Assembly: GCA_002391275.1 (NCBI GenBank)
Contig: DGSC01000014.1
Coordinates: 1 to 64,000 of the forward strand
Direction: 5' to 3'
Length of the DNA: 64,000 nt
From: Prevotellaceae bacterium UBA4372
GTDB taxonomy: Bacteria > Bacteroidota > Bacteroidia > Bacteroidales > Bacteroidaceae
Shown: one piece after another, positions 1-8,008 of the stretch
Layout of the letters: each line of letters opens with the position of its first letter
Position numbering within the stretch: the stretch's first letter is position 1
Program-made: the position numbers and the translations under genes
The notes under the pieces: model-generated
What the model saw: only the letters and a program-made list of their open reading frames with translations
Told to the model about the DNA's origin: nothing
Database searches by the model: none

Positions 1-31
1 TTTCTTATTTTCTAAATTTCTTATTTTCTAA

Positions 32-1135
32 TTACTTTTTGTAACTCTTATTATAGAACTGCTTCTTGACGACTGTACCGGGGAAGACCTTCTTGCGGAT
101 CTGAACCTGCAGGGGTGTGCCCAGCTTGGCGAATTCGGTCTTGACCAGAGCCATACATACGCTCTTGTCGACCGAGAGGCAGTGGTAGCCGGTGGTGACT
201 TCGCCCACCTGCTCGCCGGCCTCGTTGAGGACAGGGTAGCCATGGCGTGGGATGGCCTTGTCGGCCAGCTCGATGCCGATGATACGTGCGGGTGCGCCGT
301 TGGCTTTCTGCTCGGCGAGTGCTTCCTTGCCGATGAACTCCTCTTTGTCGAGCTTGACGAAGATGGAGAGGCCGGCCATGACGGGCGTGATGTCTGCCGA
401 GAGCTCGTCGCCATAGAGGGGTAGACCTACCTCGAAGCGTAGCGTGTCGCGACAGCCGAGGCCGCAGGGCTTGCAGCGTCCGCTTTCGAGCAGTTTGTCC
501 CACGCCTTTTGTGTGAACTCATGCGAGCCATAGATCTCGAAACCGTCCTCGCCCGTGTAACCGGTGCGTGAGATGATGATGGTCTCGCCTTCGTCGCCGT
601 CAGCGACGTCGAGCGTCTTTGCGGTATAGAACTTCAGCTCCTTGCACGGCAGGCCGAGGACTTCCTCTACAACGGCTTCAGCCTCGGGGCCTTGTACGGC
701 GAGCTGCCCGTAGTAGTCGCTCTGGTGTTCAAAGCGGATGTCGAAGCCCTGCATCTGCTGTTGCATCCACTCGACATCCTTGTCAATGTTTGCGGCGTTG
801 ATGACGAGGAAGAAATCATTGTCGCCCATCTTGTAGACGAGCAGGTCGTCGACGGTGCCGCCGTTGGGGTAACACATCATGCCATAGTAGATCTGGCCTA
901 CGGGTGCGCCGGCGACGTCATTGGTGAAGATGTGCTGGACGAAGCGCTCGGCCTCGGGGCCGGTGATGCGCACTTCGCCCATGTGGGAGACGTCGAAGAC
1001 GCCGCAGTGCTGGCGCACAGCGTTGTGCTCGTCGGTGATGTTGGTGTACTGGATTGGCATGATGAACCCTCCGAAGGGCGACATCAGTGCGCCGAGTGCC
1101 ACGTGGCGGTCATAGAGGCAGGTTTTCTTTTCCAT
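32..1135 (-). CDS. gcvT: Aminomethyltransferase, glycine cleavage T protein
   Basis: A 367-residue protein of normal length for GcvT, the tetrahydrofolate-dependent T protein of the glycine cleavage system. It releases ammonia from the aminomethyl group carried on lipoylated H protein and forms methylene-THF. Family signatures are visible: the N-terminal FGGFIMPIQY and GVFDVSHMGEV segments, the SRTGYTGEDGFEIY motif near residue 190, and LRFEVGLPLYGDEL near 232. The ATG at 1133-1135 lies inside the end of the upstream lipoate ligase gene, a 26-bp same-strand overlap that suggests translational coupling. The neighbour's job, supplying lipoate to proteins such as H protein, fits this pathway directly. 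The genes for GcvH and GcvP are not in the window. Confidence 0.96.
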   Translation of the reverse strand: MEKKTCLYDRHVALGALMSPFGGFIMPIQYTNITDEHNAVRQHCGVFDVSHMGEVRITGPEAERFVQHIFTNDVAGAPVGQIYYGMMCYPNGGTVDDLLVYKMGDNDFFLVINAANIDKDVEWMQQQMQGFDIRFEHQSDYYGQLAVQGPEAEAVVEEVLGLPCKELKFYTAKTLDVADGDEGETIIISRTGYTGEDGFEIYGSHEFTQKAWDKLLESGRCKPCGLGCRDTLRFEVGLPLYGDELSADITPVMAGLSIFVKLDKEEFIGKEALAEQKANGAPARIIGIELADKAIPRHGYPVLNEAGEQVGEVTTGYHCLSVDKSVCMALVKTEFAKLGTPLQVQIRKKVFPGTVVKKQFYNKSYKK

Positions 1136-1835
1136 AGATAAAGTTCGGGTTTAGGTATTCTTTTTCAATTATTCTTATTGCTTCAACATCTTCATCGCTG
1201 AGTTTAAGCTCTTTATCACAAAGTCGCTTTACTGCGAAATGCTTAAATTCTTCAATGGAAATGTTGGTGTATTCTTTAAGAAGGGCTATTCTTTGCCTTA
1301 CACTTTCTACGCCATGTTTGTCAAGTTTCGCTTTCTTTGGCGTTATAGCGGTTAACATGTGCTGCATATCTGTGTCGAATAACATTGTACCATGCACAAT
1401 GCTATGTCCTGGAATGTGATAAAAAGCATTGCCTGACACTTTGCGGCCATCTACGAGTACATCGTTATTTGTCGTTGTAGTAGCTTGTAAACCTATGTCT
1501 CGAAGCATTGAACTTACCATCGAAAGATAATGGTTGAATGTCTTCACGACTTCATCGGAGCGGGTGATAAAGCTCATCATTAGGTTGGACATGTCAGCAT
1601 ATACACATCCACCTCCACTCTTTCGTCTAAAGAACTGAATGTCATGTTCACGGCAGTAATCTATGTTAACTTCGCAGAGTATGTCTTGATTCCGGCCGAA
1701 GATAACGCTAGGTGTCACTTGCCACATGAAAAAAAGATCATCTTCATTGTTTTTCTGGCGAGCTAGAAATTCTTCCATCGCAAGATAGAAGCTCAAGCGA
1801 TGTTGCTTTTCAACAGGTAAAGTGACGAAAATCAT
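1110..1835 (-). CDS. lplA: Lipoate-protein ligase A family
   Basis: About 241 residues of the biotin/lipoate ligase fold. Expected function is ATP-dependent attachment of lipoate (or transfer of lipoyl/octanoyl groups) to lysines of lipoyl domains such as GcvH. The diagnostic RRKSGGGCVYAD segment (the RRxSGGG lipoyl-binding loop) is present, followed by DGRKVSGNAFY, which carries the catalytic-type lysine, and by HGTMLFDTDM. A longer reading from a TTG at 1844 is possible. The ATG at 1835 is preferred because a -7 promoter element (TACTTTTG, minus strand, 1857-1864) lies just upstream. The gene is shorter than E. coli LplA (about 338) because the C-terminal accessory domain is reduced. It overlaps gcvT by 26 bp. 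Lipoyl transferase versus true ligase cannot be told from sequence alone. Confidence 0.9.
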   Translation of the reverse strand: MIFVTLPVEKQHRLSFYLAMEEFLARQKNNEDDLFFMWQVTPSVIFGRNQDILCEVNIDYCREHDIQFFRRKSGGGCVYADMSNLMMSFITRSDEVVKTFNHYLSMVSSMLRDIGLQATTTTNNDVLVDGRKVSGNAFYHIPGHSIVHGTMLFDTDMQHMLTAITPKKAKLDKHGVESVRQRIALLKEYTNISIEEFKHFAVKRLCDKELKLSDEDVEAIRIIEKEYLNPNFIYGKENLPL

Positions 1836-1856
1836 GTAGGGCAATGTCTTTGGCTA

Positions 1857-1864
1857 CAAAAGTA
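1857..1864 (-). promoter_or_regulatory. Bacteroidetes -7 element upstream of lplA-gcvT
   Basis: Reads TACTTTTG on the minus strand, matching TAnnTTTG. Transcription would begin about 15 nt before the ATG at 1835. I see no clear -33 TTTG at the usual 19-21 bp spacing, so this is a partial match. Confidence 0.45.
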
Positions 1865-1917
1865 GCGAATCTCTTTGATAAAGACATACACTTTCCATTT
1901 TTTTTTCATTTTTTATC

Positions 1918-1947
1918 TTGTTTTACGCGCAAGTTGCCGTATCTTTG
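1918..1947 (+). promoter_or_regulatory. Bacteroidetes promoter, likely for the lipid A acyltransferase
   Basis: TTG at 1918-1920, a 19-bp spacer, then TATCTTTG at 1940-1947. This matches the Bacteroidetes primary-sigma consensus with correct spacing. The first gene downstream begins at 2190, so the leader would be long (about 235 nt). Confidence 0.65.
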
Positions 1948-2189
1948 CCACCGAAAAAGAAATACAAGTAGTTTCAAAGTACTCCTTAACATAGTTTAGT
2001 AAGTCAATCCCAATATGATATAATAGCCTATTTCATTACCTTTGTACGATTGAGGCTTTGTTCCAAAAAAGCGTAAACCTTTTTTGATTTTAAGGAACCA
2101 TATACCTCTATTTGTCAAATGGTATCCCAAGGATTAACTGTTTCCTCAAATAGAACCTATTAAATCATTCTCCCGCACATATTACCCTT

Positions 2190-3116
2190 ATGAAAGATAA
2201 GATTCGCTGTAACTTTTACCTGTTAGTTTTTGGCGCGTTAGCGCGACTGCCGCTTTCTTGGCTTTTCGTGTTGAGTGACGCCCTCTGTTGGGTGATGCTA
2301 CATGTTTGGCGTTATCGTCGTCGTGTCGTCCAAGAGAACATCCTGCGCGTTTTTCCAGACCGCACCGATGCCGAACGTCACGAGTTGGAAGTTGCTTTCT
2401 ACCACCATCTTTGTGACCTTATCTTTGAAATAATCAAGCTTATACATATTTCTGATGAAGAGTTGGCGCGACGAGTGGAACCTCATGGAATCGAACTCGT
2501 AGATGAGTGTGCTCGCCAAGGTGTTCCATGTTTTGTCCTTTTAGGACATAACGGCAACTGGGAGTGGGCTGAACAGATGTATAATTTCTGCACCGAATCT
2601 ATCACCTTCTGTCAGGTCTATCATCCGTTGCGCGACAAGGCTTTCGACGAGCTCCTCTTACGTCTTCGCAAACGCTTTAACAGCGTGAGTATTCCTCAGC
2701 GGCGAGTGCTACGGACCGTGTTGCGTCTAAGCCACGAGTCAAAACCTTTCGTTGTGGCCTTCAACTCAGACCAGCATCCCGACAGCAGCGTCCAAGAGCA
2801 TTGGACCACGTTTCTTGGTCAGGACTCAGCCTATATTACTGGTGCCGAGGAGATTGGACGTAAGATAGGTGCCCGCTTTATATTTATGGATTTTGAGCAG
2901 CCTCGCCGTGGCTATTATCGTATTTCGTTGCATGAGATTAAGCCTGCAGAGGGTGAGCAATTTCCCTATACCATCTCTTATCTTCGTATGCTCGAAGCCT
3001 CCATTCGTCGACAACCCGAGCTGTGGCTATGGTCTCACCGTCGTTGGCGCCTGAGCCGTGATGAGTACAACCGCAGGCAAGCTCAGACTTCCAATCCTCG
3101 TTTTGCGAAAGATTGA
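2190..3116 (+). CDS. Lipid A biosynthesis (KDO2-lipid A) lauroyl/myristoyl acyltransferase family
   Basis: 308 residues of the LpxL/LpxM (HtrB/MsbB) acyltransferase family, which adds secondary acyl chains to lipid A at the inner membrane. One hydrophobic N-terminal segment (about residues 8-35) would anchor it. The catalytic H(x4)E/D motif is seen as LLGHNGNWEWAEQ near residues 118-130, followed by the family's conserved FNSDQHPD region near 190 and WLWSHRRWR near the C-terminus. Length is normal. It is transcribed toward the Stealth/glycosyltransferase block, and only 32 bp separates its stop from the convergent gene. Which acyl donor and position it uses cannot be judged. Confidence 0.9.
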   Translation: MKDKIRCNFYLLVFGALARLPLSWLFVLSDALCWVMLHVWRYRRRVVQENILRVFPDRTDAERHELEVAFYHHLCDLIFEIIKLIHISDEELARRVEPHGIELVDECARQGVPCFVLLGHNGNWEWAEQMYNFCTESITFCQVYHPLRDKAFDELLLRLRKRFNSVSIPQRRVLRTVLRLSHESKPFVVAFNSDQHPDSSVQEHWTTFLGQDSAYITGAEEIGRKIGARFIFMDFEQPRRGYYRISLHEIKPAEGEQFPYTISYLRMLEASIRRQPELWLWSHRRWRLSRDEYNRRQAQTSNPRFAKD

Positions 3117-3148
3117 TTCACAAGCTCAGGTATACTATTATTCAGCTC

Positions 3149-4078
3149 TCAAATTTCAAATTGCGACTTGTCTGGAAAGTATTGTCGTAGAAAATCTGCT
3201 GCGTAACGTCTGTCGTCGTCATTGGCGAACTGCGAGTCATTCATGCAAAAAAACACTGGATTGTATTTTAGGAATTTATCGTAATTTTTCCTGTTGTCGA
3301 TGTGTAACCTAAAGGAAGTTCGTTGCGAAACATAGCACAAATGTCCACGTTTCTCGGCAAGCGGTACGTAGGAATAGATATTCCGTTGGATGTCATTTTC
3401 GGCACGGATATGATTGCATAGGGTTGCGCTAATTTCCTTATCAAATACATGTCTTGTATGCTCATAGCTGCTCTTAAGATAAGAGTCTATGTTATGATGA
3501 GCCTTGCAACTATAGTAGATACCGTATTTCTGTTCAACTAATAATGCTGCATTATGAATCGTCTGCTTATAGTTGGTCAATTGTTTGCCTTGAACTTTCG
3601 TCTTGAATAGGAGAGCCCACTTCTTAAATATTCTCCAATTCATACGAAACTTTGGCAAGGAATCTTTAGCGAAGAATGTTTCAGGCGTAACAGGTTGATT
3701 GAAAAACATGTCGTCATTGGCATAGAGAAAATGCTCGGCAAGACCTGGAATCTTGTGCAAATGATGCTCAATCACGACAGAATTAAAACAAGGAAGGCAC
3801 TCAGACGGCATTATTTCAGTATGATCCACAATCTTAATTTTCGGATGTGAGGTGTCAAGCCATCTGGGAACTTGATTGTCTGTGACTATGAAGATATTGC
3901 GAATCCAAGGAGCATATTTTTCTAAAGAACGTAAGCTATATTTTAATTCATCATTATCCACATATCGTCCTTTGCAATTAATATCTTCTAAAGAAAGATC
4001 CCCAATGCAGGCTTGTCGCTTGGCTATCCACTTTGGGTCGTTGCCATTTACCCAAAGATATACTAAATCAATGTCCAT
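3149..4078 (-). CDS. Stealth-family capsular polysaccharide phosphotransferase (first copy)
   Basis: 309 residues with the Stealth domain order. CR1 at the N-terminus reads DIDLVYLWVNGNDPKW. CR2 spans about residues 38-135 and includes DNDELKYSLRSLEKYAPW, FIVTDNQVPRWL and the acidic FLYANDDMFF. CR3/CR4-like sequence follows (HIRAENDIQRNIYSY, FCMNDSQ). Stealth proteins are hexose-1-phosphate transferases that build phosphodiester-linked surface polysaccharides, so a role in capsule or LPS decoration is likely. It is the last gene of a compact four-gene run (gaps of 3-12 bp), presumably co-transcribed from upstream of 6781. Base composition is AT-richer than the flanking housekeeping genes, as is common for transferred surface-glycan loci. 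Confidence 0.85.
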   Translation of the reverse strand: MDIDLVYLWVNGNDPKWIAKRQACIGDLSLEDINCKGRYVDNDELKYSLRSLEKYAPWIRNIFIVTDNQVPRWLDTSHPKIKIVDHTEIMPSECLPCFNSVVIEHHLHKIPGLAEHFLYANDDMFFNQPVTPETFFAKDSLPKFRMNWRIFKKWALLFKTKVQGKQLTNYKQTIHNAALLVEQKYGIYYSCKAHHNIDSYLKSSYEHTRHVFDKEISATLCNHIRAENDIQRNIYSYVPLAEKRGHLCYVSQRTSFRLHIDNRKNYDKFLKYNPVFFCMNDSQFANDDDRRYAADFLRQYFPDKSQFEI

Positions 4079-4084
4079 TATAAT

Positions 4085-4882
4085 CTATTGCTTTTTACTA
4101 TTACTCAGTTGTTGCTTGATTTCGGGATAATGTTCAAGAATCGTATTTAATGCTAATACATTACGGTCTGTAGTTCCCTTGAAATTCGTGGTTTTCAACG
4201 ATAGCGTCTTAGGCTTGTCTAATCCTCGAGGTTTATTGTGGCCAAAAGGTACGGGAACTACAGGAAAACCATTGGCGACACCTGCTGCCCAAAACCAAAT
4301 GTCATCAGTGCTTGGAGCCAGCTGGGTGAATTGTTTTTCGTCCAGCATTTCTGTCTTCAATGAATGAGGTGGATAGAGCACTCCGCCCACGCCCGTCTGC
4401 ATATTAAAGAAACTTAAATGTATCCTCTTGAGCAAGAAATCATACCAGCGATATTTCTTCCAACTGCGATAAGGTTTTCCTAACTTAATACGCTTGGCAC
4501 GATGAGCCAGCACTGCATCGGGAATCTGTGCATGCAGGTCTAATAAGTCCCGAAGCATGTGCTTATGGTACAATACATCATCATCTACGGTGACGATGAT
4601 GGCCTCAGGAAAATCTTTGAGTGCTGGTATCAGTTTACGATAAGAGCGAATGTCTTTATCATAATTTCTAATCTCGAAAACGGGATTATTCTCAGACAGA
4701 GATCTCAGACTATTGGGAATTCTTCCCTCTTCAAATTGGGAAAAAGTGAGATAAAGTATTAATTTATCGGGGAGGACAGACCCATTCAAAAGAGATTGAA
4801 CAGCTTTAACTGCGTATGGTATGGCCTTCGGAAATGAAGTCATCGATACCACTACTTGCTGCTTCTGATTCCTTGAATCCAT
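4085..4882 (-). CDS. Putative GT-A-type glycosyltransferase
   Basis: 265 residues. The N-terminal VVVSMTSFPKAIPYAVKAVQ segment resembles the start of nucleotide-sugar-binding GT-A folds. IIVTVDDDVLYHKHML near residues 95-110 supplies a DxD-type metal/nucleotide motif. No signal peptide or transmembrane helix is seen, so it probably works on the cytoplasmic face. It sits between a Stealth protein and a family-92-like transferase with very short gaps, so it most likely adds a sugar to the same polysaccharide. Donor, acceptor and linkage are unknown. Confidence 0.75.
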   Translation of the reverse strand: MDSRNQKQQVVVSMTSFPKAIPYAVKAVQSLLNGSVLPDKLILYLTFSQFEEGRIPNSLRSLSENNPVFEIRNYDKDIRSYRKLIPALKDFPEAIIVTVDDDVLYHKHMLRDLLDLHAQIPDAVLAHRAKRIKLGKPYRSWKKYRWYDFLLKRIHLSFFNMQTGVGGVLYPPHSLKTEMLDEKQFTQLAPSTDDIWFWAAGVANGFPVVPVPFGHNKPRGLDKPKTLSLKTTNFKGTTDRNVLALNTILEHYPEIKQQLSNSKKQ

Positions 4883-4894
4883 AAGATAATATGC

Positions 4895-5785
4895 TTATTG
4901 TAAACCACTCGTATCTTCTATGTCGTTGAGATCATACTGCGTGAAGTATTCCGACTTAACTGTCGTCTGTGTTCCGCTGGCTCTTCCTCGAGCTTGCTTC
5001 TCGATGAATTCCTCATATGATCTTACCGCATAATGGTTAATACGGATAATGTCTTGTTGGGGTTCTCGCTCACGGAAATTCTTCCTTACGGGATGGCCAT
5101 GAGAATCAGAGATAAAACCGGAAATCTTCGCAGCCTCATGACAGCCTATCATCGTGTAAACTTGGCGAGGATTTACAATGCTCTTCACATGGCGGTTTAA
5201 GTAATGGCTTGGTTTAGAATGGAACCTGAATCTCTCCATCATAGTACCAGGTGTTTTTGTTTTCCTGCCGCTGCTACCATAGATTAGCCAGTTAATCTCT
5301 ACTGCAGCAAAGGATTCAAATCTTTTCAAAAAATCAGGTATAGAGGCATCCTTGACTGGAACGATAAATTCGTCCAAGTCTATAAATGCAATCCAACGGG
5401 AGGAAAAACGAAAATGTTCCAGACAGTCGTCATAGGCAGCTAATTGGCGCCTGTTTCCTGGCCAGAATTTATAGACCACGACGCCCGATTGGATGAAGGG
5501 TAAAAGTATATCCTTTGTGCCGTCAGTGCTTTCGTTGTCATAGATATAGAATTTCTCAACCCCATGATTGAGATGCCATTCTATCCATTCCTTAAAATAA
5601 GGTCCCTCGTTTTTAGCAATAGCACATACGGACAGATAATGTTCGGGAATCGTATGGTCGTTCTTAATACGATTCTTCAATTTGATGGCATTAATGGGAC
5701 CAAATCTTAGTATTCCCCGCCATCTGTTGCGCGTCATCTTGTGAGGAATGACACCTGCTATGATTTCAGCAGCAACCTTGTTCAT
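4895..5785 (-). CDS. Glycosyltransferase family 92-like protein
   Basis: 296 residues matching the GT92/DUF23 type. The core shows CAIAKNEGPYFKEWIEWH (residues about 53-70), FYIYDNESTDGT (about 76-87) and FIDLDEFIVPV (about 132-142), the last containing the DxD metal-binding motif. A basic ending region with KQARGRASGT follows. No membrane segment is obvious. It ends 12 bp before the next gene and begins 3 bp after a Stealth gene, so it is an internal operon member. Expected role is hexose transfer during capsule or LPS assembly; the exact sugar is not predictable. Confidence 0.8.
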   Translation of the reverse strand: MNKVAAEIIAGVIPHKMTRNRWRGILRFGPINAIKLKNRIKNDHTIPEHYLSVCAIAKNEGPYFKEWIEWHLNHGVEKFYIYDNESTDGTKDILLPFIQSGVVVYKFWPGNRRQLAAYDDCLEHFRFSSRWIAFIDLDEFIVPVKDASIPDFLKRFESFAAVEINWLIYGSSGRKTKTPGTMMERFRFHSKPSHYLNRHVKSIVNPRQVYTMIGCHEAAKISGFISDSHGHPVRKNFREREPQQDIIRINHYAVRSYEEFIEKQARGRASGTQTTVKSEYFTQYDLNDIEDTSGLQ

Positions 5786-5788
5786 GGT

Positions 5789-6781
5789 CTAAAGTTCAAA
5801 ACTTGATTTTTCGGGCAATATATGTTGGAATGAATGACGAATATTCCTCATTACAAGGTCATAATTGCGTATGTGGACATTGTCGTTGAGGCATATAAGA
5901 GTATACTCTTGTTGGTATATAGCCTTTTCTGCTTGCTTTGGCCGTACCATTAGAGGGAACATCTTCGTATCGCTATACGTATTGTACGGAAAGAAATTAC
6001 CTTTACAAATCTGCCACATACGAAATAGCTCAGGAGTATAGTCGGTCAGCGCACGGAATTTGTTGGAAGAAGTCTCTGTTAGTTCCTTGCCTGCTGCAGC
6101 CCATACTTCAGTAAATGTCGATTTCAAATAAGGTTGAGCATTATGAGGAGTGCGGAGGGTGATGAATTTATCATAAAACCAAAGGAGGTAGTTCCAACGT
6201 GCCTTCATCCCGTAACTGTTGTCAAACCATTTTTCATGATGGAGTTTCATGACTTCCTTTTTGTTGAAGTGGCGGTTGATGATTTTTACATTATTCTTGA
6301 TTCTCGTGTACCATTGCGACCATGATGGATTGTAGTCAAACACAGCAATATCGCACGGAAGACCATTCCTGAAGAAGCGTTCCTTCTCAACGTTGTTGAT
6401 GATAAAGAAATCGTCATTAAAATAAACGAAATGCTCTGCTAATCCTTCTATCTTATGCAGATAGCGTTCTATAACCACCGAGTTGAATGTCGGCAGGAAT
6501 TGCGATGGTATAAAGTCCTTATGGTTTACAATATTGATTTTCGGATGGTTGGCGACAAGCCATTCCGGCTTTTGGCCACTTGTAACAAAATGGATTTTAT
6601 GTACCCATGGAGCAAACTTCTCAACCCCCCTGAACCAGTACTTCAAGAAACCGTTATCTCTGAACCGTGCTTTAGAGATTCCATTTTTAGTGTTCTCTTT
6701 TTTGCCAGAAAACTTGGAAAAGTCCACTTGCCATTTAGGATCGTTCATGTCAACCCATGTAATCACAAAATCAATTTCCAT
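5789..6781 (-). CDS. Stealth-family capsular polysaccharide phosphotransferase (second copy)
   Basis: 330 residues, first gene of the four-gene glycan run. CR1 is EIDFVITWVDMNDPKW at the N-terminus. CR2 includes RDNGFLKYWFRGVEKFAPW, HFVTSGQKPEWL and FVYFNDDFFI. CR3-like sequence around residues 215-270 contains PYLKSTFTEVW. CR4-like sequence near the end contains ICLNDNVHI. It is clearly homologous to the other Stealth gene of this locus, but diverged enough to suggest different substrates rather than a recent duplication. A -7 element candidate lies about 145 bp upstream. Confidence 0.85.
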   Translation of the reverse strand: MEIDFVITWVDMNDPKWQVDFSKFSGKKENTKNGISKARFRDNGFLKYWFRGVEKFAPWVHKIHFVTSGQKPEWLVANHPKINIVNHKDFIPSQFLPTFNSVVIERYLHKIEGLAEHFVYFNDDFFIINNVEKERFFRNGLPCDIAVFDYNPSWSQWYTRIKNNVKIINRHFNKKEVMKLHHEKWFDNSYGMKARWNYLLWFYDKFITLRTPHNAQPYLKSTFTEVWAAAGKELTETSSNKFRALTDYTPELFRMWQICKGNFFPYNTYSDTKMFPLMVRPKQAEKAIYQQEYTLICLNDNVHIRNYDLVMRNIRHSFQHILPEKSSFEL

Positions 6782-6925
6782 ATATTAGTCTTTAGGGGTA
6801 TTAAACCAACGTGGGTTGGGAATGAGTGTAATATGCTGAAAATATGTCGAATAGCAGCGGGCGCAGTCAGATGGTCTTGTCTTACTGCTGAAATTACAAC
6901 ACATTATTATTATGCTTATGGTGGG

Positions 6926-6933
6926 CAAAATTA
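6926..6933 (-). promoter_or_regulatory. Possible -7 element for the Stealth/glycosyltransferase operon
   Basis: Reads TAATTTTG on the minus strand, matching TAnnTTTG. No well-spaced -33 TTTG is evident. It lies in the 252-bp gap upstream of the first Stealth gene, where I see nothing else of note. Confidence 0.35.
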
Positions 6934-7033
6934 CAGAAAAATCCTTTATGGCAGAAGATTTCTGCAAGTTTTTTGCTGTGAGGGGCCAAAATACGCTTTT
7001 AGGGACAAGTGTCAACTTGTGTGTGGTTAATTA

Positions 7034-7840
7034 TCACAGAAGCAGCACAACAGCTCCACCTATAGTTCGATTCTCAGTTTGGTAAAGTGGTATGGCTGTT
7101 GCCTGGATGCCACGGCAGGATGGAATCTTAAGCCATTTCTGCCATAAAGGGAGCATCCAATAGCCTATACGGGCGGAGAGAATGCCTATGCCAGCACCAA
7201 AGAGGACGTCGCCTACCCAATGCCGTTCATTGTAAAGCCTAAGCAAGGCAACGCCAGCCGCAACGCCATAGGCCGCAATACCAATGCCAAGTCCATATTC
7301 CGAGCGCACTAATTCAGCGCCTGTGAATACTGTTGCTGTGTGACCCGAAGGAAATGAATTGCGCGTCGACATGTCTGGCCGCCTTTCACGAATGGAGTAT
7401 TTCAGCCCGCTTGTCAATGCTGTCATTGCTAAAAAGGCTGTAGATCCAGCAAGCAGACGATCCTTAATGTTGTGCTTACTCGAAATGCCGCACAGACCCA
7501 AACCTACGTATGCAGCAACAGGCACATATCTGATATAGTCGTCTGCATGAATATAATGATCATTGCGGAGGTCGGCCATTCCATCCTTAACGTTTTCTTG
7601 AAAATGGTGGCCAAACCCAGTACCAGCTATAATTCCTCCGGCTGCGGCTAGTGAGGCTGGAACATAAAGCTGTTGCAAACGAAAATGGGTGGCTTGGCAA
7701 TGAGCACTGGCTGCTTGAGGCTCGGTGACGTTGAGGGTGTCCGCATCTGATGAGAAGTTACTTGCATTAGCTGCGGTGCTGAAAACAATCACCGAAAAGC
7801 AAACCATCAAGTGAGAAAAGGATGTGAAGTGGTGAATCAT
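7034..7840 (-). CDS. PAP2-family membrane-associated phosphatase
   Basis: 268 residues with an N-terminal signal-like hydrophobic stretch ending near AANAS, then several hydrophobic segments. All three PAP2/acid phosphatase motifs are present: KYSIRERRPD, FPSGHTATVF and the RLYNERHWVGDV ending with its His and Asp. Family members remove phosphate from lipids such as phosphatidic acid, undecaprenyl pyrophosphate or lipid A (LpxE/LpxF) on the periplasmic side. With a lipid A acyltransferase and surface-glycan genes nearby, lipid A or carrier-lipid dephosphorylation is plausible, but the substrate is inference. A second Met 11 residues in could be the true start. Confidence 0.85.
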   Translation of the reverse strand: MIHHFTSFSHLMVCFSVIVFSTAANASNFSSDADTLNVTEPQAASAHCQATHFRLQQLYVPASLAAAGGIIAGTGFGHHFQENVKDGMADLRNDHYIHADDYIRYVPVAAYVGLGLCGISSKHNIKDRLLAGSTAFLAMTALTSGLKYSIRERRPDMSTRNSFPSGHTATVFTGAELVRSEYGLGIGIAAYGVAAGVALLRLYNERHWVGDVLFGAGIGILSARIGYWMLPLWQKWLKIPSCRGIQATAIPLYQTENRTIGGAVVLLL

Positions 7841-8008
7841 ACGACGGACTTTGTTTTGCTACATTCAGGTGTAGCCTTTCAGCTGCTCAAAAACCTGTTT
7901 GTGTTCGTTTTTAAAGCTCTTTAGAAATAATGAGAATGTGCCGTTTAATATAGCTAAAGGAGGGGTAAGGTTGTTAGATGTATTGTAAGCTATGATAGCT
8001 GTATGAGA

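Larger units (their letters stand above)
1836..2189. other. Divergent intergenic region between lplA and the acyltransferase
   Basis: This holds the partial minus-strand promoter for lplA and a good plus-strand promoter at 1918-1947. A second -7-like TACCTTTG at 2037-2044 has no matching -33 box. The roughly 240 bases downstream of the first plus promoter form an AT-rich leader in which I see no ORF or clear hairpin. Confidence 0.5.

Noticed and set aside
2037..2044. Second promoter for the acyltransferase
   Set aside because: TACCTTTG matches the -7 box, but no -33 element stands at 19-21 bp spacing, so it is mentioned only within the intergenic entry.
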